Shown: positions 1 to 9,000, numbered from the stretch's first letter. The stretch: DNA of 15,852 bases from JALOOE01 sp964423545 (GCA_964423545.1 CAYRFV010000118.1:1-15852); one strand, 5' to 3'. Numbers and translations are program-made. The notes: generated by a model from the sequence alone, not told the origin.

Positions 1-1097
1 CGCTGAAAGTCACCGTGACTGCCCCAACGAAGGTAGAGAGCGTCGATCAGGGCGGGGTGGAACGGATACGCGCTGACGAGCCGCTCCCGGAAGGTGCCGC
101 GGGTGGCCTCGGCCGGCACTTCGTTGCGGTGCTGGCCGTACATTCGCAGGTACGCGTCCGCAACACGGCCATGCTCATCCGCGGCGCCGACCGTCTCGAA
201 CAGGCGGCGGCGAACGACCTCGTAGATCTCGTCGTCGGCCACCGGGCGGATGTCCGCGCTCATCCGGCCAAAACGCTTCTCCAGGCCGGTGAGGATCTCC
301 TGGCCCTTTTCGGAGCCCGCAACCTCGAGGTGGCTGGCCGGCAGGGTGGCGATCACCGCGACACCGGGGACGCGGCTGACGGCGTCAGTGAGCTCCTGGG
401 CGAAGGAGATCGTCTGGTCTGCCAGGGTCGTGTCGCCCACCGGGACGGCCGCCGCGCCGACACAGTAGTCGGCGACCTCATCGAGGAGGATCAGGCAAGG
501 CGCCGCACGGCGCAGGACATCTGCCAGGAGGCCCTGCGGCACGGTGCGCGCCTGGTCGTTGGCCTCGATCTCGCGATAGAGCTCCACCCCGCCCAGTTGC
601 AGCGCCAGCTCGCCCCACAGCGTCCGCGTGCGAATCCCTTCGGGGGTCAGGCGGCCTTGCGTGGCGTCGCAGGTGCGGTTGGTGAAGACGGCGACCGCCT
701 TCACGCGTTCGGGCAGGTGATTGNNNNNNNNNNGCACGCGGCGCAGGTCAGCGCAGGCAGGCGCAGTGCGCAACATCTCCGTGTGCTTCGCCAGGTGCCA
801 GAGCGCCACCAGGGAGTGGGTTTTGCCGCCGCCGAAAGAGGTCTGAAGGCTCAGGATCCGATCGCCGGCGTCGGTCTCCCCGGACAACGCAGCGGCAGCC
901 CGTTTCAGGACATTCGTGAGGCCGACCGTGAGGTGCGTCTTGGCAAAGAACGCCTCCGGATCGAGATAGACTGCGGGCGCATCTCGCTGCACGACGGCCC
1001 AAAGATTGGCCGCGAACACCGCTTCGCTGAGCCGGCCTTCGCGGATATCCTCGTGCGGCATGGCAACGGCAACCCAGGGTTTGAGTGTGGATAGCAT
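1..1097 (-). CDS. DUF499 family AAA+ ATPase (COG1483), N-terminal part, runs off the left edge
   Basis: This is a large P-loop ATPase of the kind encoded beside DUF1156 methyltransferases in predicted phage-defence or DNA-modification clusters. Only the first 365 codons are inside the window; family members are usually about 1,000 residues, so roughly two thirds is missing on the left. The N-terminus has the family hallmark, a stretch containing HEDIREGRLSEAVFAANLW (residues 15-33). A Walker A motif GGGKTH lies at 89-94 and a Walker B motif LILLDEVADY at about 202-211, followed by a sensor-like strand (VIATLPASHLE). The ATG at 1097 is well supported: AAGGAGGT lies 8 nt upstream (1106-1113). 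Codons 122-125 fall in a 10-N gap, but the reading frame continues correctly across it. The gene is 193 bp downstream of the methyltransferase stop, on the same strand, so it is probably the last or a distal gene of the cluster. Its exact role is inferred: energy-dependent partner of the methyltransferase and helicase. Confidence 0.93.
   Translation of the reverse strand, partial: MLSTLKPWVAVAMPHEDIREGRLSEAVFAANLWAVVQRDAPAVYLDPEAFFAKTHLTVGLTNVLKRAAAALSGETDAGDRILSLQTSFGGGKTHSLVALWHLAKHTEMLRTAPACADLRRVXXXXNHLPERVKAVAVFTNRTCDATQGRLTPEGIRTRTLWGELALQLGGVELYREIEANDQARTVPQGLLADVLRRAAPCLILLDEVADYCVGAAAVPVGDTTLADQTISFAQELTDAVSRVPGVAVIATLPASHLEVAGSEKGQEILTGLEKRFGRMSADIRPVADDEIYEVVRRRLFETVGAADEHGRVADAYLRMYGQHRNEVPAEATRGTFRERLVSAYPFHPALIDALYLRWGSHGDFQ
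724..733. other. Assembly gap (10 Ns) inside the DUF499 gene
   Basis: Ten consecutive undetermined bases. The minus-strand DUF499 frame upstream ends one base into a codon, and the frame downstream resumes so that 1 + 10 + 1 bases make exactly four codons. The flanking protein reads continuously (…ADLRRV, gap, NHLPERVKAV…), so the real gap is probably close to 10 bp or a multiple of three from it. Confidence 0.97.
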
Positions 1098-1105
1098 CGG
1101 ACGTG

Positions 1106-1113
1106 ACCTCCTT
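1106..1113 (-). promoter_or_regulatory. Shine-Dalgarno site of the DUF499 gene
   Basis: On the minus strand AAGGAGGT is followed by 8 nt and then the ATG at 1097. This near-perfect ribosome binding site fixes the start of the DUF499 gene and shows it is translated independently of the methyltransferase gene 193 bp upstream. Confidence 0.85.
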
Positions 1114-1155
1114 GGTTCGGGCAGGAGCTCTCACGCTGTGGCGGGGTGTGCGGAG

Positions 1156-1266
1156 CACGAAGACTCGAAGCCTCACGAAGCTCACGAAGCGCGAAGCTCA
1201 CGAAGTCTCCGTCGCAGTGACTTCCTTCGCGTACTTCGTGCTTCGTGTACTTCGCGACCCCTTCGC
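1156..1266. repeat. Inverted array of CACGAAG-type short repeats between methyltransferase and DUF499 genes
   Basis: The left half (1156-1206) carries several copies of ACGAAG or GCGAAG spaced a few bases apart. The right half (1221-1266) carries the complementary units CTTCGTG and CTTCGCG. The two halves can pair over much of their length to form a long imperfect hairpin in DNA or RNA. It fills most of the 193-bp spacer between the DUF1156 stop and the DUF499 ribosome binding site. It might act as an mRNA processing or attenuation element, or be an unrelated repeat insertion; neither can be decided from sequence alone. Confidence 0.7.
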
Positions 1267-1290
1267 GCATTCGTGGTCCAGATCCCTCCA

Positions 1291-4200
1291 TCACACCGCG
1301 CCCAGCCGGCGCACCTGACTACGCAATGTCTCACGCTCGCCCAAAAGCGCGCTGATCAGCTTCCAGTCCTCTTCCCCGCGCGGCAGCACCTCGAACAACG
1401 CCTGCGCCAGCTTCCAGAAGGGCGCATGATCACTCAGTTCGTGATCGCGCAGGTAGACCAACAGCTCATCACGCTGTTCCCCCTTCCAGAGCAGCGCCGC
1501 GTGGTGCAGTTGATCGATCAACGGCGTAGCGGCGTCGGCGCCGAGGCCGCGTTTCCCGGCGCGGTCAGCCAGCAGCGCCAGGCGGCACTGCGCGCCCTCC
1601 ACCACGAACAGCCCAACGCGGCGGGCAACCTCCAGCGCGTCCTCTGCCTCGCCGCCCACCTGCACCACCAGCCGCGCATCGTCCCAGGCCTGCTCGCCGG
1701 TCCCGTAGAGGTTGGCCCACACGAAGTAGAGCCGCGAGAGCGGATCGCCGGTGAATTCGCCGGCGATGGCCTTGAGAGCCGATTCGCGCACCAGTTGTAG
1801 CAGCTCGGGCACGCCGACCGGGGTGCCATCCGCGCGCTCGACGCGTTCGTAGCGCCCAAAGACGCCGACGGCCGGGCCGTAGCAGGCAACAATCAGGTCG
1901 GCGCCGCGGAAGCCGTAGTCCCAGAAGCGGTGGACGCTTTCCGCGACCACATGTTCGATATCTCGCCGCACGTTCCGGAACGCCGCCGGTGCATCCGTTT
2001 GCCGTGGACGGCATACTACAGTGATCGATGAGGCCAGTGCGGACATCCATCCTTTCAGAGCGGTAGTAAGCTCTGTGTCAATGGGGTAGGTTGCAGTGAC
2101 TGTCAGTCCTGCCTCAAATAGAGCACTGATGAGTGACGTCCAGGCCTCTGTAGACTGATGAGCGAACATCACAGCAAAAACGCCATCGGCCCTACACACC
2201 CGCTTTGCTTCAGCGAAACACCCTGCGAGCTTCGATGTGAAGTGCTGTTTGGCTTCGTCTGCGTCGCCCGCGTGTCGATGCCTCAGCGCAGTGGCTTCGT
2301 CGCGCTTGGGCGTTAGCGGAGAAGAGAAGGCTTCTGGAAACGCGTCCCCGATGCCTCTCTTCAACCACACATAGAAGTAATCTGAGAGATCAGCATACGA
2401 TATCGCATCGAAGTAGGGGGGATCAGTCGCGACGATGTCAGCGGTTCCCCTAGCAAGTTGGAGATGTGCCCCATCACCGCATAGAATAGTGGCTCCACTT
2501 GCTCTGGTACTCCGTGACGACTCGTGGTTGACGACTCGTAGTATCCACTCAAGTTGCCCAATTGATCCGCCAGTCGCCTCGCTGAATGGATTTGACTCTG
2601 GATAGTCCCACACCATTGGGATTGCTTGCCGTCCAAACGGATGCTCTAGTTTCTCGCCAGATGTGTGCCAGAGACCCATACTCGAACTGCGAGAAGAAAT
2701 GCGGCTTATCCACAGCCCCAGATACACGGCAACAGCCCTGCAGTACTCAGCATCAGGATCCTGCCGCGCAAGTTCGGTCAGAGCGTCGTGGAGGTAACGG
2801 ACAAAAGTCTGCATTGCCACCAACTGACGTGGATTGAACAGCGATCCCCATGTGTTCATACCGTAAAGCCAGGTCTTGACATTCCACTGATTGTCTGGGA
2901 TTCGCTCGCCTGGCCGATCCACCGTCTCTGCCAGCTTGCCTGCCTCAGCAAACGCAGCCAGATCCGTCAGCTCGACCGGGCGGTAGCCCTTGCCGTGAGG
3001 TGTATCGGTGATTACCGCCACCATGCGCTCGCCCATTTTGCCGTCCAAACCGGCGCGGCGCAGATCGGCTACCGGGGTCACCTGGCCGCAAATCGGGCAG
3101 CGGCAGTCCCCGCGGCTCAGCATTGTGCCTTCGGTCTCGTGGATGGCGCGATCTCTGGCGATGCCGAAGGCGACCTCACCCCCCGTCCCCCTCTCCTGCG
3201 AGGAGAGGGGGAGACGCGTCATGGTGAGGGCAACGCGCTTGCCAGGCTTATCGCATACCAGGAGGCTGCGCAGCAGAGGGATCTCGGCACGGCAGGTGGG
3301 ATTGGAACACGGCGCGGTGCGCGCCCACAGATAGCCGACAACCGGCATGCCGTCCTTGCCGGGCGGGTACAGGCGCCCGATTTCGGCGCGGGCGCGTTCC
3401 AGGATCCATCTGGCCCAATACTCCACATCGCGCGCCAGGCGGTTGGTGGATTGAGATAGAGCACTCGGGCTTTGCGACGTAACCTCGGCGGGATCGGCAG
3501 CCAGCAGCGCCATCTGTCCCTTGTCGGTCTTCGCCTTCCTGCGGGATGGCGCACCGGTCACTTGACCGGGTGGTTCCTGCGACCGAGCCTCGACCGCTAC
3601 CCCGTACTTCTGCGGATACTCGCACGTCGCGCGCAGGATCAGATAGGCGACAGGGTTGTAGTCGTTCGCGATGGGTTGGCAGCCCAGGCGTCCCGCCTCG
3701 AGCGGGATCGCGCCGCCGCCGGCAAACGGATCGAGGACGACCGGCGCTTCGCCGCCGTTCGCCAACCGCACCAGCTCTCGAGCGATCCCGAGCACCGCGC
3801 GGCCCTGCTCGTTGGCCGGGTCGCTGGTCTCCCACTTGACCAGCGAGCGGTCGTCCAGCATCTCGGCCGGGGGCGGCTGCTTGGGGCTCTCCCCCCGTTC
3901 GAAGGCCAGCCATTCCGGCGACCACTTGGCGATGAACGTCAGCAGCCTGTTGCGCGGGGTATCCGGTATCTCCTTGCCGTCGTATGGCCGATAGGGGTCA
4001 GAATCCGTGATCTTCCTTCTGCCGCGGCAGTAGCTCCTCAGCACGGGCGGCAGATCGTCCCTGAGCAGACGGGTGACAGCGTCTCGAAAGCCGGCAGGAC
4101 AGGCCGGGTTATCGGGGTCAGGCGCCAGCGAGGCGAAGACGACAGCGCGCGACGCTGCCAATGGACGCCGCGCCCACCACAGGTGCAACGTTGAGATGTG

Positions 4201-4299
4201 CCCGTGGCGCAACGACTTGTCGCGCACGCTCTCAGCCGAGATCTCGCGGATGGGTAAAGCGACCTCGATCAGACGAGGGCAGCCTGTGGTTTCAGACAC
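1291..4299 (-). CDS. DUF1156 adenine-type DNA methyltransferase with Zn-ribbon (COG1743)
   Basis: Predicted SAM-dependent N6-adenine (or N4-cytosine) DNA methyltransferase of about 1,002 residues, the usual size for COG1743. The N-terminal DUF1156 region reads RLIEVALPIREISAES and then LHLWWARRPLAASRAVVF. The SAM-binding motif I is VLDPFAGGGAIPLEA (DPFAGGG at about 190-196), and catalytic motif IV is ATDPPYFDAISYADLSDYF (DPPY at about 626-629). Between them are zinc-knuckle cysteines, CSNPTC (331-336) and CRCPIC (399-404). I favour the GTG at 4299 because GGAG sits 8 nt upstream; a GTG at 4308 is in frame but has no spaced ribosome site. The upstream TOPRIM gene stops 27 nt before this start, which suggests one operon. 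Two oddities: a palindromic repeat is translated as residues 358-376, and the stretch encoding roughly residues 467-757 is much lower in GC than the rest. In such clusters the enzyme is expected to mark host DNA; that is inference. Confidence 0.94.
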   Translation of the reverse strand: MSETTGCPRLIEVALPIREISAESVRDKSLRHGHISTLHLWWARRPLAASRAVVFASLAPDPDNPACPAGFRDAVTRLLRDDLPPVLRSYCRGRRKITDSDPYRPYDGKEIPDTPRNRLLTFIAKWSPEWLAFERGESPKQPPPAEMLDDRSLVKWETSDPANEQGRAVLGIARELVRLANGGEAPVVLDPFAGGGAIPLEAGRLGCQPIANDYNPVAYLILRATCEYPQKYGVAVEARSQEPPGQVTGAPSRRKAKTDKGQMALLAADPAEVTSQSPSALSQSTNRLARDVEYWARWILERARAEIGRLYPPGKDGMPVVGYLWARTAPCSNPTCRAEIPLLRSLLVCDKPGKRVALTMTRLPLSSQERGTGGEVAFGIARDRAIHETEGTMLSRGDCRCPICGQVTPVADLRRAGLDGKMGERMVAVITDTPHGKGYRPVELTDLAAFAEAGKLAETVDRPGERIPDNQWNVKTWLYGMNTWGSLFNPRQLVAMQTFVRYLHDALTELARQDPDAEYCRAVAVYLGLWISRISSRSSSMGLWHTSGEKLEHPFGRQAIPMVWDYPESNPFSEATGGSIGQLEWILRVVNHESSRSTRASGATILCGDGAHLQLARGTADIVATDPPYFDAISYADLSDYFYVWLKRGIGDAFPEAFSSPLTPKRDEATALRHRHAGDADEAKQHFTSKLAGCFAEAKRVCRADGVFAVMFAHQSTEAWTSLISALFEAGLTVTATYPIDTELTTALKGWMSALASSITVVCRPRQTDAPAAFRNVRRDIEHVVAESVHRFWDYGFRGADLIVACYGPAVGVFGRYERVERADGTPVGVPELLQLVRESALKAIAGEFTGDPLSRLYFVWANLYGTGEQAWDDARLVVQVGGEAEDALEVARRVGLFVVEGAQCRLALLADRAGKRGLGADAATPLIDQLHHAALLWKGEQRDELLVYLRDHELSDHAPFWKLAQALFEVLPRGEEDWKLISALLGERETLRSQVRRLGAV
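3174..3229. repeat. Palindromic repeat element inserted in frame in the DUF1156 gene
   Basis: A perfect 12-bp inverted repeat (3186-3197 and 3201-3212, arms TCCCCCTCTCCT and AGGAGAGGGGGA, loop GCG) is enclosed by an outer 7-bp inverted repeat, CCTCACC (3174-3180) and GGTGAGG (3223-3229). On the coding strand it is read as LPLSSQERGTGGEV within residues 358-376 of the methyltransferase. Peptides of this type recur in unrelated proteins of many bacteria as the translation of a dispersed palindromic repeat. Here it lies in the loop between the two zinc-knuckle halves and keeps the frame open, so the enzyme probably tolerates it. Confidence 0.8.
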
Positions 4300-4326
4300 G
4301 CAGGTCACTCCATCGTCACAGACCGG

Positions 4327-4959
4327 CTACATAGCCGCCAAAAGTCTGGCGAGCGCCTGCAGTGCTTCGTGGTTAAAGCGCCATACGCCGGCCAGAGCAG
4401 CCTTTCCAGGATCACGATCCGGCTCTTCGCATGTGGCAAGGAAGGCATGTATCTCGGCCTTGCCGCGGCGGTGCGACGGCGGCGGCAGGCGATGGCCGGA
4501 CTGTGTCAGCGTTTCAACGGCGCTCTCGACAAAGGCGCGCGCTGGAGCTGCCAGCGGATCATCTGCCACGGTCGCCAGAAGCAGCTCTTCAAGCGCGCCC
4601 TGCCGGTCGGCGCCGGGCACGATCACAATGCCAGTATGAGGGGCGTTTTCGTCGGTCAATACCCACGGTTGTTGCGGTGGAGTCAGTTCGACGCTGACCA
4701 GCGCGTCGCGAACGGAAACAAAGGCCGCCGCAGGGTTGTCGTCGGCGTCTCGCACGACAACCAGGCTCACAACCTCGGGAAACGCTGACTGCTTGACCAG
4801 CGATTGGAGATTGTCACGCAAGCGAGTTTTCCCGGCGATCGGCATGACCTGGATATCTTCACGTTTCAGAACCTTCAACCAGGTCTCAAAGACATCGCGT
4901 TCGTGATTGCCTTCCACCAACAGGAGCTTCGTCTTCTGGATCGTGTTGGATTTGTCCAT
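4327..4959 (-). CDS. Small TOPRIM-domain protein, DUF3226 family
   Basis: A 210-residue protein with the two TOPRIM signatures: the glutamate in KLLLVEG (E16) and the DxD motif in LVVVRDADDNP (D71, D73). Further on, GALEELLLATVADD (121-134) matches the conserved acidic stretch I recall for DUF3226. TOPRIM folds bind divalent metal and act in OLD nucleases, topoisomerases and primases, so nuclease activity is plausible but not proven. The ATG at 4959 has AGGAGGT 6 nt upstream. The frame is open further upstream, but that part overlaps the ATPase gene and is rejected. The start overlaps the ATPase stop by one nucleotide (TGATG), implying translational coupling and equimolar production. The pair looks like an OLD-family nuclease split into two polypeptides, or the ATPase plus TOPRIM layout of PARIS (whose AriB is DUF4435, a different family). 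A DUF1156 gene follows directly. Confidence 0.88.
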   Translation of the reverse strand: MDKSNTIQKTKLLLVEGNHERDVFETWLKVLKREDIQVMPIAGKTRLRDNLQSLVKQSAFPEVVSLVVVRDADDNPAAAFVSVRDALVSVELTPPQQPWVLTDENAPHTGIVIVPGADRQGALEELLLATVADDPLAAPARAFVESAVETLTQSGHRLPPPSHRRGKAEIHAFLATCEEPDRDPGKAALAGVWRFNHEALQALARLLAAM

Positions 4960-6041
4960 CAACGGACCTCCTGCTCGGACTCGATCGCCGCAGCGAGCTC
5001 GTCGGCGGTATAGTCCACCACCCGTGTGCCGCGCTCGGTCAGATCGAAACGGTAAAGCCGCAAATCCTCCTGCGCGTTCAGAGCAACAACGGCGCTGTGG
5101 AGGGCGCGGATGCACTCGTCGCTGTGGGTGGCCGCGAAAACCTGGACTTTCAGCCGACGTGCCGTCTGCGCAATCATCCGCCACACTCCCGGCAGCGCCG
5201 AATGATGCAGGCCGTTTTCGACCTCATCGAGCAGGACGAGGCCGTTCTGGCTGCCCGCCAGCGCCAGCGCGATGGACAAGACGCGTATCATGCCGTCGCC
5301 CATCAGGGGCACCGGCATCAGGTGTTGCGCGCCCAGATCGCCGTAGAGCACGCTGCCGCCACGCGTGGCGACGACGGTCAGCCCTCTCAGGCGCGGTTCG
5401 ATCACGCGCAGCGCTTCTACCACGGGCTCGTGCTGCCGCGCGATCTCCAGGCGGCTGAAACGCTGTGCTACTGCCTGCGCATCGGGCACGGCACGGGCCG
5501 GGATGTATACGGCAGCGCCGGCATCCTCCAGATCGGTCAGGGTCTGGCGGCTGGCTTTCTGCGTCAAATCCGTGACGGTACGGCCGACGGATGTCACGGG
5601 CGATCGGTATTGAAAGGCCAGGCCCTGGGTTGCCCCGACCAGGCTGGCGCTATCTATCACGCCGCCGGGGCCGTTCTCTCGCTTCGCGCCAAGCGTTGCT
5701 TTGATCCGCAGCTCTCGCCATCCTGGCGTGTCCTTGGTTTTGGGCGGAAATCCGCCTGCCGTGTCGGCAGCCTCGACGCTGACTTCCTGAGTCCGATCCC
5801 AATTGTGAAACAGCGATTCCATGATCTCGTCTTGGTCCGCGCCAGGCCCGTAGCCGCGCAACTCGTTCAGCCGCACCATCACATCGCGCGGGTTGGCGGG
5901 CAGCGACAAGTACAACAGTGCTTCCAGTACAGCCGTCTTACCCGAGTTGTTCTTGCCCAGCAGCAGATTGATTCTGCTCAAGCCGAGCAGCTCGGCTTGA
6001 CGATGACATCGGAAATTCGTAATTCTCAGGCTGTGGATCAT
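4959..6041 (-). CDS. OLD/RecF-like ABC-type ATPase (AAA_15/AAA_21)
   Basis: A 360-residue ATPase with the SMC/RecF/OLD arrangement. It begins MIHSLRITNFRCH, the usual first strand of this group. Walker A is GKNNSGKT (29-36). An ABC signature-like segment, MGDGMIRVLSIALALAG, is at about 247-263. Walker B is LVLLDEVENGLHH (268-280), and the H-loop histidine lies in AATHSDE (H306). No TOPRIM domain is fused at the C-terminus, unlike full OLD proteins; the next gene supplies it separately. The ATG at 6041 has GGAGG 7 nt upstream and overlaps the helicase stop by four bases (ATGA), so translation is coupled to both neighbours. By analogy with GajA and AriA it probably senses or gates on nucleotide or DNA ligand and controls the TOPRIM partner. 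That function is inferred from family membership and gene order. Confidence 0.9.
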   Translation of the reverse strand: MIHSLRITNFRCHRQAELLGLSRINLLLGKNNSGKTAVLEALLYLSLPANPRDVMVRLNELRGYGPGADQDEIMESLFHNWDRTQEVSVEAADTAGGFPPKTKDTPGWRELRIKATLGAKRENGPGGVIDSASLVGATQGLAFQYRSPVTSVGRTVTDLTQKASRQTLTDLEDAGAAVYIPARAVPDAQAVAQRFSRLEIARQHEPVVEALRVIEPRLRGLTVVATRGGSVLYGDLGAQHLMPVPLMGDGMIRVLSIALALAGSQNGLVLLDEVENGLHHSALPGVWRMIAQTARRLKVQVFAATHSDECIRALHSAVVALNAQEDLRLYRFDLTERGTRVVDYTADELAAAIESEQEVR

Positions 6042-9000
6042 GAAAACACCTCCGCGCGAATCTCTTCCCCACGGCTGGCCCAATCGGACAGTTGGACAAC
6101 ATACTGCACCTGTCGAAAGAGTGCTTCCGGTGTCAATTGTATCATCGGATTTTGAATAACCCGCAGCCGAGGCTTTTCGCCCTTGCAGTCGGTGACCACA
6201 TAGAGATACGCGCGTTCGCCCAACTGGCGCAGCTTGTCCACCTCCGGCCCTGTCAGCATGATGGCGCCGGTCTGCGCTCGGCCTTTGACCTCGATGAAGC
6301 GCAGCTCTCCGGCCGGAGACTCTGAGCGAATGTCGTAGTGCTCGCCATCCTGCGACACATCGAACGGCGTCCACCCGCGACGGCGCTCGTAACGCATGAC
6401 GACCGACATCGCGATGCGTTCGACCTCATCATCCCGGCGCATCGGCACCCCGGCCGTGGGCGCACCAACGTCTGATTCAAGCTGTGCGACAGGCGACGGA
6501 ACCACCACTGCAGAAGTGACGATCTCAGGCAGATCGGCGCTCAACCGCATCATCAGGTCCAGCTCGGCCAGGCGCAGCGCCTTGCGCTCCTTGAGTTTGC
6601 GAATGCGCCCTTCCAGGCGAGTGCGTTCGTCCGGATCCTCATCGCCCCGCAGTTCTGCCTCCTGGAGATCGTTGAGATCTTCCTGGAGATCGAGGATCAA
6701 CTCGGTGAAGGTTGTCTCCAGATAGCGGCGACGCAGATCGCATTCGGCCTGTCGCAGATCACGCACGACCGCGTATTGATGCTCGGTCAGGTGCTCGTAG
6801 GACCACGACTGCACCTCATCGGGTGAATGCTCCGGAACTGCTGGGCGCTCGACCGGAGACTCCGGCGCGGTGTAGTTGAGCAAGTTGGCCGCCGAGGTCG
6901 AGCGCAGGCCGAGATGATCGGCCACGACAACGCTCAACTGCTCGTGGGCCAGACGCTGCTTCTCCTCGTGCCGGCCATCCTGGATGGAGGAGCGCACCAG
7001 CCACATCCTGCCGGGGCGTGAGATATTGGGATCCACCAGGGTGACCCCCTGGGTGAATGCCGTGCGGCTGCGGCGAACCGCCCACTCGGTGAGCGCGTCG
7101 AACAATGGATGCCCTGGGCCCAGCAGCCGCGTGGTCTCGGGCACCCGCACCTTGCTGGCGACGCTCACCAGCTCCTTGTCGAACACGAACGGCGTCTCGT
7201 ACTTCTCGGCCACGGGAAGTCGCGCTTGCTGGGCCACTTCCAACCACTCCGCCGGCGTCCGGCTGATGTGCCAGACGGGGAAGTGCTTGTCTGCCGTCAC
7301 CGCGCCGCCGGCCGCGGCCCAGGCGCGCATGAAGAAGCTCTCCACAAAGCGCGGTTGCAGGCGACGCTCGTCGGAGGTATCCCGCAGCTTGCGCGCCGCG
7401 CGCAGATCAAGGTGTGAGGCAAGGGACTGTTTCTTTTGCAGCGCGATGAGCCGCTCAGCATTCCCCTCAAGGTTCGCACGACTGGCGTCGAGGTGGCGCT
7501 CGGCCGTCGCGGCGGCTTCGCTGTTGCTCCCCAGTTCTATGGACTGCTCGAGCAATCGCACCAGCGGCACATCCTCGAGCAGATCGTCAATCACGTCGTA
7601 GACCCGATCGGTGCCCATCTGATCGCGCATCACATCCAGTTTCGAGAGGACGCGCTGCAATACCGCGCCTTCGCGCGTGTTGGTGGCGACGAGGTTGTAG
7701 ACCCACACGTCATCCCCTTGGCCGTAGCGATGCACGCGTCCCATGCGTTGTTCGAGCCGATTGGGATTCCAGGGGATATCCCAGTTGATCAGAAAGCGGC
7801 AGAATTGCAGGTTGATGCCCTCGCCGGCCGCATCGGTCGCGACCAGGATTTTGGCCTTGCGCTTGAAGTCCAGCTGGGCCTGTGTCCGGGCATCGGTGTC
7901 CATCCCGCCGTGGATGGTTACCACACTGTAGCCCATCTGCGCCAGGCGGTCGGCCAGATAGTCCATGGTGTCTTTGTGCTCGGTGAAGATCACCAGCTTC
8001 TCGTCTTCCTGGCGGATGACGTCCGATGAATCCAGGACGCGCAGCAATTCGGCGAACTTCGCCTCCGGGCGATCGCGACGTGATTCGGCCAGCTTGGCCT
8101 CGGCCAGCCGGCACAGCCCCGCCACCTCGTCGCGTTCGCGCTGCACCTCTGCCGGGTTGTCGCTGAGAACCTGGCGGAAGATGCGGCGGTCCACATCCTC
8201 CCGCTGCCCCTCGTCCAGCTCCTCATACTCGGCGATATCAACCGGGACATCATTCTCGTCACCGCGCAGCAGTCGCCGTTTCTCGGCAGGCGTGCGAGAC
8301 GGGTCACGCAGGATTTGCAGGACACCATCGAGGGCGTTCTGTCGCTTGGCCAGCGTGCGAGAAATCGCGTGGATGCTGCTCGCCAGGCGGCGCTGCATGA
8401 CCATCAAAGTCAGCTCAACGTTGCGGTTCTTCTTGGCCTTGGCTTCTTTCCGTCGCGAGCGGACGTAACGCGTGACGGCTTCGTAGAGCTCGAGCTCCCC
8501 CGCGGTCAGTTCATAGCCTGGCGTCCGGGTGTGCCTGGCCCTGAAGAGCGGCTGGCCGTCCCAACCGACCATCTCTTCCTTGAGTCTGCGCAAGAAGAAG
8601 CGGTTGCGCGCCTGGGTGATGGATGCCTCGCCATCGAAAGATTCGCCGCCCGCAGTCGCCAACGCGACCGCTTCATGGACCCGCTGAGTGACGTGCTCGT
8701 CCTTCTGAAACAAATCCTCGTCCAGCAGCATCAGCAGCCGCCGGAACGTGTCCTTGCGTCCTCGATGCGGCGTTGCCGTGAGAAACAGCAGATGATCGGT
8801 GCGCGACGCCAACGCCTCGACCGCCGCGTACCGTTCGCTGCGGTCCACTTTGGCGCCGTACTCGAAGGCGGACAGCTTGTGCGCTTCGTCCACCGCAATC
8901 AGATCCCACTGCGTTTCTGTTGCGGCGCGCAAGCATCCCTCGTGGCGCGCGATGAAGTCAATCGAGGTGATGAACAGCCCTTCGTCACGGCCGAACTGGC

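Noticed and set aside
15..1094. Long plus-strand open frame of about 359 codons
   Set aside because: It is antisense to the DUF499 gene, whose minus-strand frame has a ribosome site, Walker motifs and family hallmarks. The plus frame is open only because of high GC.
2665..3459. Plus-strand open frame of about 264 codons
   Set aside because: Antisense to the DUF1156 methyltransferase, including its zinc-knuckle region; no family similarity or start signal.
4960..5184. N-terminal extension of the TOPRIM protein
   Set aside because: It lies inside the ATPase coding sequence, and a strong ribosome site with TGATG overlap supports the start at 4959.
6042..6374. N-terminal extension of the ATPase
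   Set aside because: It lies inside the helicase gene (DUF3883 part), and the protein's conserved first strand begins exactly at the ATG at 6041.
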